This document shows positions 52,715 through 64,000 of a stretch of DNA of 64,000 bases, one piece after another. Made by a program: the position numbers and the translations under genes. The DNA is from Elmis aenea (lineage: Eukaryota > Arthropoda > Insecta > Coleoptera > Elmidae), in contig CANTFG010000200.1 of assembly GCA_947652605.1 (NCBI GenBank), positions 124,001 through 188,000 on the forward strand. The letters are read 5' to 3'. The notes beneath the pieces are model-generated. The model ran no database searches. It was not told where the DNA came from and worked only from the letters and a program-made list of their open reading frames with translations. Each line of letters opens with the position of its first letter. The first letter of the stretch is position 1.

Positions 52715-53008
52715 TTGTTACAAGTTACAACACAGCACTTTAAAATATTTCTTACAAATGCTTCCCCTATTATTGCAGAAATAATATTAGATGATTTATT
52801 AAAAACAATAATGCCAAAAATATCTGATAACATCCCTTTTTTAAAGAAATATGTAGACGATTTAATTTTAGGCGTTCCAAAATCCAAAGTCAATAACATT
52901 TTAAACTTATTCAACAGTTACCATCCAAAAATTTAATTTACCTGTGAGACAGAAACAGATTATTCAATAAATTTTTTAGAAGTCACCCTTTTCAAAGATA
53001 ACAAATAA
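52715..53008 (+). pseudogene. Penelope-like reverse transcriptase fragment, right arm
   Basis: Mirror copy of 51117-51437. Positions 52715-52936 encode PIIAEIILDDLL, LKKYVDDLILGVPKSK and NLFNSYHPKI, then the same TAA at the same codon as the left arm. The frame reads on to a second shared stop at 53006-53008. Differences from the left copy include NASPIIAE against NAPPIIAE and a 6-bp insertion near 52722. It begins with TTG, not ATG. The shared stop means the fragment was already dead when the palindrome formed. Confidence 0.72.
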
Positions 53009-53039
53009 CAATAATGGTTCAATGTATAAAAAAGCAAAT

Positions 53040-53497
53040 CTAATCATGTCTAGAGCCCCTCAGATTTTAAACCAAAATCGTAGCGTAACGAAACAGCACA
53101 TTCAAAAATTTTAACAGCACACGCCAGCACAAGGCTAGCACAATACATCTGTCTAAAAAAAAATGTTTAAATTACTTGGTGGGGGGGGCTATCATGTCTA
53201 CAGCCCCTCCAATTTAAAATCAAAATTGTCGTGTAATGGAACCAGCACAATCAAAAACTTTAACAAAGCACGCCAGCACAAGGCTAGCACAACATATCTG
53301 CCTAAAAAAAATATTTAAATTACGTGGTGGGGGGGCTATCATGTCCACAGCCCCCCCAAATTAAAATCAAATTTGTAGCCTAACGGAACCAGCACAATCA
53401 AAAATTTTAACAAAGCACGCCAGCACAAGGCTAGCACAACCTTCTACATTTAAAAAAAAGTTACATTTCAAATGTGGGGGGGCCCAGGACATGGACC
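53040..53497 (-). repeat. Right arm: terminal segment and three 147-bp subterminal repeats
   Basis: GGCTAGCACAA occurs at 53133, 53282 and 53429 (spacing 149 and 147, the first lengthened by extra G residues). It mirrors 50483-51085 but has one repeat fewer, which accounts for most of the arm length difference. The end reads CCCAGGACATGGACC, then SatC. Confidence 0.88.
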
Positions 53498-54760
53498 TCT
53501 AAAAATACCGTGCTTTAGTTAATACATATGTTCCTTGAGCGACTATTTCTAAACAATTTTAATTATTGATTTGTATATCACAGGAACAGTTTATCCATCG
53601 CCTCTTTACATGAATACAATTGTTTTGCATATGTCTTTCAATGAGCTGGTTTTAATTTTTAATAATTTCCTAAAAATACAGTGCTTTAGTTAATACATAT
53701 GTTCCTTGAGCGACTATTTCTAAACAATTTTAATTATTGATTTGTATATGACAGGAACAGTTTATCCATCGCCTTTTTACATGAATACAATTGTTTTGCA
53801 TATGTCTTTCAATGAGCTGGTTTTAATTTTTAATAATGTCTTAAAAATACCGTGCTTTAGTTAATACATATGTTCCTTGAGCGACTATTTCTAAACAATT
53901 TTAATTATTGATTTGTATATCACAGGAACAGTTTATCCATCGCCTCTTTACATGAATACAATTGTTTTGCATATGTCTTTCAATGAGCTGGTTTTAATTT
54001 TTAATTATTTCCTAAAAATACCGTGCTTTAGTTAATACATATGTTCCTTGAGCGACTATTTCGAAACAATTTTAATTATTGATTTGTATATCACAGGATC
54101 AGTTTATCCATCGCCTCTTTACATGAATACAATTGTTTTGCATATGTCTTTCAATGAGCTGGTTTTAATTTTTAATAATTTCCTAAAAATACCGTGCTTT
54201 AGTTAATACATATGTTCCTTGAGCGACTATTTCGAAACAATTTTAATTATTGATTTGTATATCACAGGAACAGTTTATCCATCGCCTCTTTACATGAATA
54301 CAATTGTTTTGCATATGTCTTTCAATGAGCTGGTTTTTATTTTAATAATTTCCTAAAAATACCGTGCTTTAGTTAATACATATGTTCCTTGAGCGACTAT
54401 TTCTAAACAATTTTAATTATTGATTTGTATATCACAGGAACAGTTTATCCATCGCCTCTTTACATGAATACAATTGTTTTGCATATGTCTTTCAATGAGC
54501 TGGTTTTAATTTTTAATAATTTCCTAAAAATACCGTGCTTTAGTTAATACATATGTTCCTTGAGCGACTATTTCTAAACAATTTTAATTATTGATTTGTA
54601 TATCACAGGAACAGTTTATCCATCGCCTCTTTACATGAATACAATTGTTTTGCATATGTCTTTCAATGAGCTGGTTTTAATTTTTAATAATCTCCTAAAA
54701 ATACCGTGCTTTAGTTAATACATATGTTCCTTGAGCGACTATTTCTAAACAATTTTAATT
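53498..54760. repeat. SatC segment repeated at 59482-60745 (offset 5984/5985, 35 monomers)
   Basis: The rare TACAGTGCTTTAG at 53677 recurs at 59661, followed in both by GTATATGACAGG, TTAATTATTTCC, CACAGGATCAG and later AATAATCTCC (54691/60676). The offset changes from 5984 to 5985 at the one-base deletion near 54335. A third copy of the same variant string begins near 63594. Confidence 0.8.
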
Positions 54761-57700
54761 ATTGATTTGTATATCACAGGAACAGTTTATCCATCGCATC
54801 TTTACATGAAAAAAATTGTTTTGCATATGTCTTTCAATGAGCTGGTTTTAATTTTTAATAATTTCCTAAAAATACCGTGCTTTAGTTAATACATATGTTC
54901 CTTGAGCGACTATTTCGAAACAATTTTAATTATTGATTTGTATATCACAGGAACAGTTTATCCTTCGCATCTTTACATGAAAAAAATTGTTTTGCATATG
55001 TCTTTCAATGAGCTGGTTTTAATTTTTAATAATTTCCTAAAAATACCGTGCTTTAGTTAATACATATGTTCCTTGAGCGACTATTTCGAAACAATTTTAA
55101 TTATTGATTTGTATATCACAGGAACAGTTTATCCATCGCCTCTTTACATGAATACAATTGTTTTGCATATGTCTTTCAATGAGCTGGTTTTAATTTTTAA
55201 TAATTTCCTAAAAATACCGTGCTTTAGTTAATACATATGTTCCTTGAGCGACTATTTCTAAACAATTTTAATTATTGATTTGTATATCACAGGAACAGTT
55301 TATCCATCGCCTCTTTACATGAATACAATTGTTTTGCATATGTCTTTCAATGAGCTGGTTTTAATTTTTAATAATTTCCTAAAAATACCGTGCTTTAGTT
55401 AATACATATGTTCCTTGAGCGACTATTTCGAAACAATTTTAATTATTGATTTGTATATCACAGGAACAGTTTATCCATCGCCTCTTTACATGAATACAAT
55501 TGTTTTGCATATGTCTTTCAATGAGCTGGTTTTAATTTTTAATAATTTCCTAAAAATACCGTGCTTTAGTTAATACATATGTTCCTTGAGCGACTATTTC
55601 TAAACAATTTTAATTATTGATTTGTATATCACAGGAACAGTTTATCCATCGCCTCTTTACATGAATACAATTGTTTTGCATATGTCTTTCAATGAGCTGG
55701 TTTTAATTTTTAATAATTTCCTAAAAATACCGTGCTTTAGTTAATACATATGTTCCTTGAGCGACTATTTCGAAACAATTTTAATTATTGATTTGTATAT
55801 CACAGAAACAGTTTATCCATCGCCTCTTTACATGAATACAATTGTTTTGCATATGTCTTTCAATGAGCTGGTTTTAATTTTTAATAATTTCCTAAAAATA
55901 CCGTGCTTCAGTTAATACATATGTTCCTTGAGCGACTATTTCGAAACAAATTCAATTATTGATTTGTATATCACAGGAACAGTTTATCCATCGCCTCTTT
56001 ACATGAATACAATTGTTTTGCATATGTCTTTCAATGAGCTGGTTTTAATTTTTAATAATTTCCTAAAAATACCGTGCTTTAGTTAATACATATGTTCCTT
56101 AAGCGACTATTTCGAAACAATTTTAATTATTGATTTGTATATTACAGGAACAGTTTATCTATCGCCTCTTTACATGAATACAATTGTTTTGCATATGTCT
56201 TTCAATGAGCTGGTTTTAATTTTTAATAATTTCCTAAAAATACCGTGCTTTAGTTAATACATATGTTCCTTGAGCGACTATTTCGAAACAATTTTAATTA
56301 TTGATTTGTATATCACAGGAACAGTTTATCCATCGCCTCTTTACATGAATACAATTGTTTTGCATATGTCTTTTAATGAGCTGGTTTTAATTTTTAATAA
56401 TTTCCTAAAAATACCGTGCTTTAGTTAATACATATGTTCCTTGAGCGACTATTTCGAAACAATTTTAATTATTGATTTGTATATCACTGGAACAGTTTAT
56501 CCATCGCTTTTTTACATGAATACAATTGTTTTGCATATGTCTTTCAATGAGCTGGTTTTAATTTTTAATAATTTCCTAAAAATACCGTGCTTTAGTTAAT
56601 ACATATGTTCCTTGAGCGACTATTTCTGAACAATTTTAATTATTGATTTGTATATCAAAGGAACAGTTTATCCATCGCCTTTTTACATGAATACAATTGT
56701 TTTGCATATGTCTTTCAAAGAGCTGGTTTTAATTTTTAATAATTTCCTAAAAATACCGTGCTTTAGTTAATACATATGTTCCTTGAGCGACTATTTCGTA
56801 ACAATTTTAATTATTGATTTGTATATCACAGGAACAGTTTATCCATCGCCTCTTAACATGAATACAATTGTTTTGCATATGTCTTTCAATGAGCAGGTTT
56901 TAATTTTTAATAATTTCCTAAAAATACCGTGCTTTAGTTAATACATATGTTCCTTGAGCGACTATTTCGAAACAATTTTAATTATTGATTTGTATATCAC
57001 AGGAACAGTTTATCCATCGCCTTTTTACATGAATACAATTGTTTTGCATATGTCTTTCAATGAGCTGGTTTTAATTTTTAATAATTTCTTAAAAATACCG
57101 TGCTTTAGTTAATACATATGTTCCTTGAGCGACTATTTCTGAACAATTTTAATTATTGATTTGTATATCAAAGGAACAGTTTATCCATCGCCTTTTTACA
57201 TGAATACAATTGTTTTGCATATGTCTTTCAATGAGCTGGTTTTAATTTTTAATAATTTCTTAAAAATACCGTGCTTTAGTTAATACATATGTTTCTTGAG
57301 CGACTATTTCTAAACAATTTTAATTATTGATTTGTATATCACAGGAACAGTTTATCCATCGCCTCTTTACATGAATACAATTGTTTTGCATATGTCTTTC
57401 AATGAGCTGGTTTTAATTTTTAATAATTTCCTAAAAATACCGTGCTTTAGTTAATACATATGTTCCTTAAGCGACTATTTCGAAACAATTTTAATTATAG
57501 ATTTGTATATCACAGGAACAGTTTATCCATCGCCTCTTTACATGAATACAATTGTTTTGCATATGTCTTTCAATGAGCTGGTTTTAATTTTTAATAATTT
57601 TCTAAAAATACCGTGCTTTAGTTAATACATATGTTCCTTGAGCGACTATTTCGAAACAATTTTAATTATTGATTTGTATATTACAGGAACAGTTTATCTA

Positions 57701-57959
57701 TCGCCTCTTTACATGTATACAATTGTTTTGCATATGTCTTTCAAAGAGCTGGTTTTAATTTTTAATAATTTCCTAAAAATACCGTGCTTTAGTTAATACA
57801 TATGTTCCTTGAGCGACTATTTCGAAACAATTTTAATTATTGATTTGTATATCACAGGAACAGTTTATTCATCGCCTCTTTACATGAATACAATTGTTTT
57901 GCATATGTCTTTCAATGAGCTGGTTTTAATTTTTAATAATTTCCTAAAAATACCGTGCT

Positions 57960-60067
57960 TTAGTTAATACTTATGTTCCTTGAGCGACTATTTCGAAATA
58001 ATTTTAATTATTGATTTGTATATCACAGGAACAGTTTATCCATCGCCTCTTTACATGAATACAATTGTTTTGCATATGTCTTTCAATGAGCTGGTTTTAA
58101 TTTTTAATAATTTCCTAAAAATACCGTGCTTTAGTTAAAACATATGTTCCTTGAGCGACTATTTCGAAACAATTTTAATTATTGATTTGTATATCACAGG
58201 AACAGTTTATCCATCGCCTCTTTACATGAATACAATTGTTTTGCATATGTCTTTTAATGAGCTGGTTTTAATTTTTAATAATTTCCTAAAAATACCGTGC
58301 TTTAGTTAATACATATGTTCCTTAAGCGACTATTTCGAAACAATTTCAATTATTGATTTGTATATCACAGAAACAGTTTATCCATCGCCTCTTTACATGA
58401 ATACAATTGTTTTGCATATGTCTTTCAATGAGCTGGTTTTAATTTTTAATAATTTCCTAAAAATACCGTGCTTTAGTTAATACATATGTTCCTTGAGCGA
58501 CTATTTCTAAACAATTTTATTTATTGATTTGTATATCACAGGAACAGTTTATCCATCGCTTCTTTACATGAATACAATTGTTTTGCATATGTCTTTCAAT
58601 AAGCTGGTTTTAATTTTTAATAATTTCCTAAAAATACCGTGCTTTAGTTAATACATATATTCCTTGAGCGACTATTTCTGAACAATTTTAATTATTGATT
58701 TGTATATCACAGGAACAGTTTATCCATCGCCTCTTTACATGAATACAATTGTTTTGCATATGTCTTTCAAAGAGCTGGTTTTAATTTTTAATAATTTCCT
58801 AAAAATACCGTGCTTTAGTTAATACATATGTTCCTTAAGCGACTATTTCGAAACAATTTCAATTATTGATTTGTATATCACTGGAACAGTTTATCCATCG
58901 CCTCTTTACATGAATACAATTGTTTTGCATATGTCTTTCAATGAGCTGGTTTTAATTTTTAATAATTTCCAAAAAATACCGTGCTTTAGTTCATACATAT
59001 GTTCCTTGAGCGACTATTTCGAAACAATTTTAATTATTGATTTGTATATCACAGAAACAGTTTATCCATCGCCTCTTTACATGAATACAATTGTTTTGCA
59101 TATGTCTTTCAATGAGCTGGTTTTAATTTTTAATAATTTCCTAAAAATACCGTGCTTTAGTTAATACATATGTTCCTTGAGCGACTATTTCTAAACAATT
59201 TTAATTATTGATTTGTATATAACAGGATCAGTTTATCCATCGCCTCTTTACATGAATACAATTGTTTTGCATATGTCTTTCAATGAGCTGGTTTTAATTT
59301 TTAATAATTTCCTAACAATACCGTGCTTTAGTTAATACATATGTTCCTTGAGCGACTATTTCGAAACAATTTTAATTATTGATTTGTATATCACAGGAAC
59401 AGTTTATCCATCGCCTCTTTACATGAATACAATTGTTTTGCATATGTCTTTCAATAAGCTGGTTTTAATTTTTAATAATTTCCTAAAAATACCGTGCTTT
59501 AGTTAATACATATGTTCCTTGAGCGACTATTTCTAAACAATTTTAATTATTGATTTGTATATCACAGGAACAGTTTATCCATCGCCTCTTTACATGAATA
59601 CAATTGTTTTGCATATGTCTTTCAATGAGCTGGTTTTAATTTTTAATAATTTCCTAAAAATACAGTGCTTTAGTTAATACATATGTTCCTTGAGCGACTA
59701 TTTCTAAACAATTTTAATTATTGATTTGTATATGACAGGAACAGTTTATCCATCGCCTTTTTACATGAATACAATTGTTTTGCATATGTCTTTCAATGAG
59801 CTGGTTTTAATTTTTAATAATTTCTTAAAAATACCGTGCTTTAGTTAATACATATGTTCCTTGAGCGACTATTTCTAAACAATTTTAATTATTGATTTGT
59901 ATATCACAGGAACAGTTTATCCATCGCCTCTTTACATGAATACAATTGTTTTGCATATGTCTTTCAATGAGCTGGTTTTAATTTTTAATTATTTCCTAAA
60001 AATACCGTGCTTTAGTTAATACATATGTTCCTTGAGCGACTATTTCGAAACAATTTTAATTATTGAT
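57960..60067. repeat. SatC higher-order segment, copy 1 (paired with 61722-64000)
   Basis: Private variants line up: ACTTATGTTC at 57969/61731 (offset 3762 = 22 x 171), then a two-monomer open frame at 58871/62804 and TACAGTG at 59661/63594 (offset 3933 = 23 x 171). The step from 22 to 23 units is explained by one extra monomer in the later copy: the CCTTAAGCG...CACAGAAACAG unit occurs once near 58322 but twice, near 62090 and 62262. Confidence 0.85.
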
Positions 60068-61721
60068 TTGAATATCACAGGATCAGTTTATCCATCGCCT
60101 CTTTACATGAATACAATTGTTTTGCATATGTCTTTCAATGAGCTGGTTTTAATTTTTAATAATTTCCTAAAAATACCGTGCTTTAGTTAATACATATGTT
60201 CCTTGAGCGACTATTTCGAAACAATTTTAATTATTGATTTGTATATCACAGGAACAGTTTATCCATCGCCTCTTTACATGAATACAATTGTTTTGCATAT
60301 GTCTTTCAATGAGCTGGTTTTAATTTTTAATAATTTCCTAAAAATACCGTGCTTTAGTTAATACATATGTTCCTTGAGCGACTATTTCTAAACAATTTTA
60401 ATTATTGATTTGTATATCACAGGAACAGTTTATCCATCGCCTCTTTACATGAATACAATTGTTTTGCATATGTCTTTCAATGAGCTGGTTTTAATTTTTA
60501 ATAATTTCCTAAAAATACCGTGCTTTAGTTAATACATATGTTCCTTGAGCGACTATTTCTAAACAATTTTAATTATTGATTTGTATATCACAGGAACAGT
60601 TTATCCATCGCCTCTTTACATGAATACAATTGTTTTGCATATGTCTTTCAATGAGCTGGTTTTAATTTTTAATAATCTCCTAAAAATACCGTGCTTTAGT
60701 TAATACATATGTTCCTTGAGCGACTATTTCTAAACAATTTTAATTATTGATTTGTATATCACAGGAACAGTTTATCCATCGCCTCTTTACATGAATACAA
60801 TTGTTTTGCATATGTCTTTCAATGAGCTGGTTTTAATTTTTAATAATTTCCTAAAAATACCGTGCTTTAGTTAATACATATGTTCCTTGAGCGACTATTT
60901 CTAAACAATTTTAATTATTGATTTGTATATCACAGGAACAGTTTATCCATCGCCTCTTTACATGAATACAATTGTTTTGCATATGTCTTTCAATGAGCTG
61001 GTTTTAATTTTTAATAATTTCCTAAAAATACCGTGCTTTAGTTAATACATATGTTCCTTGAGCGACTATTTTGAAACAATTTTAATTATTGATTTGTATA
61101 TCACAGGAACAGTTTATCCATCGCCTCTTTACATGAATACAATTGTTTTGCATATGTCTTTCAATGAGCTGGTTTTAATTTTTAATAATTTCCTAAAAAT
61201 ACCGTGCTTTAGTTAATACATATGTTCCTTGAGCGACTATTTTTAAACAATTTTAATTATTGATTTGTATATCACAGGACAAGTTTATCCTTCGCATCTT
61301 TACATGAATACAATTGTTTTGCATATGTCTTTCAATGAGCTGGTTTTAATTTTTAATAATTTCCTAAAAATACCGTGCTTTAGTTAATACATATGTTTCT
61401 TGAGCGACTATTTCTAAACAATTTTAATTATTGATTTGTATATCACAGGAACAGTTTATCCATCGCCTCTTTACATGAATACAATTGTTTTGCATATGTC
61501 TTTCAATGAGCTGGTTTTAATTTTTAATAATTTCCTAAAAATACCGTGCTTTAGTTAATACATATGTTCCTTGAGCGACTATTTCTAAACAATTTTAATT
61601 ATTGATTTGTATATCACAGGAACAGTTTATCCATCGCCTCTTTACATGAATACAATTGTTTTGCATATGTCTTTCGATGAGCTGGTTTTAATTTTTAATA
61701 ATTTCCTAAAAATACCGTGCT

Positions 61722-64000
61722 TTAGTTAATACTTATGTTCCTTGAGCGACTATTTCGAAATAATTTTAATTATTGATTTGTATATCACAGGAACAGTTTA
61801 TCCATCGCCTCTTTACATGAATACAATTGTTTTGCATATGTCTTTCAATGAGCTGGTTTTAATTTTTAATAATTTCCTAAAAATACCGTGCTTTAGTTAA
61901 AACATATGTTCCTTGAGCGACTATTTCGAAACAATTTTAATTATTGATTTGTATATCACAGGAACAGTTTATCCATCGCCTCTTTACATGAATACAATTG
62001 TTTTGCATATGTCTTTCAATGAGCTGGTTTTAATTTTTAATAATTTCCTAAAAATACCGTGCTTTAGTTAATACATATGTTCCTTAAGCGACTATTTCGA
62101 AACAATTTCAATTATTGATTTGTATATCACAGAAACAGTTTATCCATCGCCTCTTTACATGAATACAATTGTTTTGCATATGTCTTTCAATGAGCTGGTT
62201 TTAATTTTTAATAATTTCCTAAAAATACCGTGCTTTAGTTAATACATATGTTCCTTAAGCGACTATTTCGAAACAATTTCAATTATTGATTTGTATATCA
62301 CAGAAACAGTTTATCCATCGCCTCTTTACATGAATACAATTGTTTTGCATATGTCTTTCAATGAGCTGGTTTTAATTTTTAATAATTTCCTAAAAATACC
62401 GTGCTTTAGTTAATACATATGTTCCTTGAGCGACTATTTCTAAACAATTTTATTTATTGATTTGTATATCACAGGAACAGTTTATCCATTGCTTCTTTAC
62501 ATGAATACAATTGTTTTGCATATGTCTTTCAATGAGCTGGTTTTAATTTTTAATAATTTCCTAAAAATACCGTGCTTTAGTTAATACATATATTCCTTGA
62601 GCGACTATTTCTGAACAATTTTAATTATTGATTTGTATATCACAGGAACAGTTTATCCATCGCCTTTTTACATGAATACAATTGTTTTGCATATGTCTTT
62701 CAAAGAGCTGGTTTTAATTTTTAATAATTTCCTAAAAATACCGTGCTTTAGTTAATACATATGTTCCTTAAGCGACTATTTCGAAACAATTTCAATTATT
62801 GATTTGTATATCACTGGAACAGTTTATCCATCGCCTCTTTACATGAATACAATTGTTTTGCATATGTCTTTCAATGAGCTGGTTTTAATTTTTAATGATT
62901 TCCAAAAAATACCGTGCTTTAGTTCATACATATGTTCCTTGAGCGACTATTTCGAAACAATTTTAATTATTGATTTGTATATCACAGAAACAGTTTATCC
63001 ATCGCCTCTTTACATGAATACAATTGTTTTGCATATGTCTTTCAATGAGCTGGTTTTAATTTTTAATAATTTCCTAAAAATACCGTGCTTTAGTTAATAC
63101 ATATGTTCCTTGAGCGACTATTTCTAAACAATTTTAATTATTGATTTGTATATAACAGGATCAGTTTATCCATCGCCTCTTTACATGAATACAATTGTTT
63201 TGCATATGTCTTTCAATGAGCTGGTTTTAATTTTTAATAATTTCCTAACAATACCGTGCTTTAGTTAATACATATGTTCCTTGAGCGACTATTTCGAAAC
63301 AATTTTAATTATTGATTTGTATATCACAGGAACAGTTTATCCATCGCCTCTTTACATGAATACAATTGTTTTGCATATGTCTTTCAATAAGCTGGTTTTA
63401 ATTTTTAATAATTTCCTAAAAATACCGTGCTTTAGTTAATACATATGTTCCTTGAGCGACTATTTCTAAACAATTTTAATTATTGATTTGTATATCACAG
63501 GAACAGTTTATCCATCGCCTCTTTACATGAATACAATTGTTTTGCATATGTCTTTCAATGAGCTGGTTTTAATTTTTAATAATTTCCTAAAAATACAGTG
63601 CTTTAGTTAATACATATGTTCCTTGAGCGACTATTTCTAAACAATTTTAATTATTGATTTGTATATGACAGGAACAGTTTATCCATCGCCTTTTTACATG
63701 AATACAATTGTTTTGCATATGTCTTTCAATGAGCTGGTTTTAATTTTTAATAATTTCTTAAAAATACCGTGCTTTAGTTAATACATATGTTCCTTGAGCG
63801 ACTATTTCTAAACAATTTTAATTATTGATTTGTATATCACAGGAACAGTTTATCCATCGCCTCTTTACATGAATACAATTGTTTTGCATATGTCTTTCAA
63901 TGAGCTGGTTTTAATTTTTAATTATTTCCTAAAAATACCGTGCTTTAGTTAATACATATGTTCCTTGAGCGACTATTTCGAAACAATTTTAATTATTGAT
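61722..64000. repeat. SatC higher-order segment, copy 2 (runs off the window)
   Basis: Partner of 57960-60067 with one additional monomer. The match continues to the last base of the window. Confidence 0.85.

Larger units (their letters stand above)
50483..53497. mobile_element. Foldback element, 3.0 kb, at the SatA/SatC boundary
   Basis: The two halves are inverted copies of each other. The ends read GGTCCATGTCCTGGGCCCCC inward from 50483 and the same on the other strand from 53497. The left arm runs 50483 to about 51812, the right arm about 52283 to 53497. From the ends inward each arm holds a terminal segment, three or four 147-bp repeats with G7/C7 runs, a Penelope-like reverse transcriptase fragment, A+T-rich sequence, and part of a dispersed CAGGGTG-type repeat. 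The arms differ by substitutions, a 6-bp indel and one 147-bp repeat, so they are not an exact assembly mirror. No transposase gene is present. Left flank is SatA, right flank is SatC, and no clear target-site duplication is seen. The superfamily is not recognised. Confidence 0.82.
53498..64000. repeat. SatC array: 171-bp tandem satellite, about 61 copies
   Basis: The monomer is recognised by CTAAAAATACCGTGCTTTAG, TTCCTTGAGCGACTATTTC, GGAACAGTTTATCCATCGCC and TTGTTTTGCATATGTCTTTC. Spacing is 171 bp (for example 54352 to 54523), about 28% GC by hand count. One unit (54182-54351) is 170 bp because of one lost T. SatC shares no obvious sequence with SatA or SatB. Common variants are TTTCTAAAC against TTTCGAAAC and CACAGGAAC against CACAGAAAC. 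It runs off the right edge of the window. No gene is present. Confidence 0.96.

Noticed and set aside
50476..53504. TCTATAA / TCTAAAA as a 7-bp target-site duplication of the foldback element
   Set aside because: They differ at one base, and each fits its own satellite consensus, so the likeness is better read as chance microhomology.
58871..59164. 97-codon open frame in SatC, and its copy at 62804-63097, as real genes
   Set aside because: They are two joined satellite monomers, begin with TTG, and exist only because two substitutions removed stops. Neighbouring monomers are closed.
53498..64000. Relation to primate alpha satellite because of the 171-bp length
   Set aside because: No sequence resemblance and no CENP-B-box-like motif seen. 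The shared length is a coincidence or at most a nucleosome-related constraint.
1..64000. Calling the region a centromere
   Set aside because: Higher-order satellites and dyads are compatible with it, but the same features occur in pericentromeric and other heterochromatin. Only chromatin mapping could decide.

Overview
This is eukaryotic repetitive DNA, most likely from an arthropod (probably an insect). It is about 70-77% A+T (hand count on monomers) and contains no bacterial gene, operon, tRNA or rRNA. The only protein-coding remnants belong to a piggyBac-type DNA transposon and a Penelope-like retroelement, both common in insects. The species cannot be named from the sequence. No intact gene is present, and I found no evidence of an undescribed enzymatic or defence system. 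What stands out is the architecture of the satellites.

Layout. (1) 1-50482 is one composite satellite field built from two unrelated monomers: a 141-bp unit (here SatA, about 23% GC) and a 160-bp unit (here SatB, about 31% GC, with strong dyad symmetries). From 1 to about 30150, SatB clusters of 2-5 units alternate with SatA runs, always through the same two junction types. This mosaic has been amplified repeatedly in large segments: offsets of 7970, 4078, 3405/3546, 2196 and 1292 bp. From about 30150 to 46990 there are about 119 SatA monomers without SatB, with their own higher-order periods (2115 bp = 15 units; 987 bp = 7 units). A SatB triplet follows at 46992-47445, then SatA to 50482. 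(2) 11517-12962 is a 1446-bp piggyBac-like element in a SatB TTAA site. It keeps its target duplication, its terminal repeats and a broken, internally deleted transposase gene on the minus strand. (3) 50483-53497 is a 3.0-kb foldback element. Its two arms, each over 1.2 kb, carry subterminal 147-bp repeats and mirrored fragments of a Penelope-like reverse transcriptase, around a loop of about 470 bp. (4) 53498-64000 is a third, unrelated satellite (SatC, 171-bp monomer, about 61 copies) with its own large-scale repeats (22/23-mer and 35-mer offsets).

How the parts relate. The foldback element lies exactly where SatA stops and SatC starts, without a recognisable target-site duplication, so it may mark a rearrangement between two satellite arrays. 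The piggyBac insertion is younger than the 7970-bp amplification, because the corresponding site in the other copy is empty. The region behaves like heterochromatin: tandem arrays turning over by unequal exchange, with defective transposons caught inside. Whether it is centromeric cannot be decided from sequence alone.
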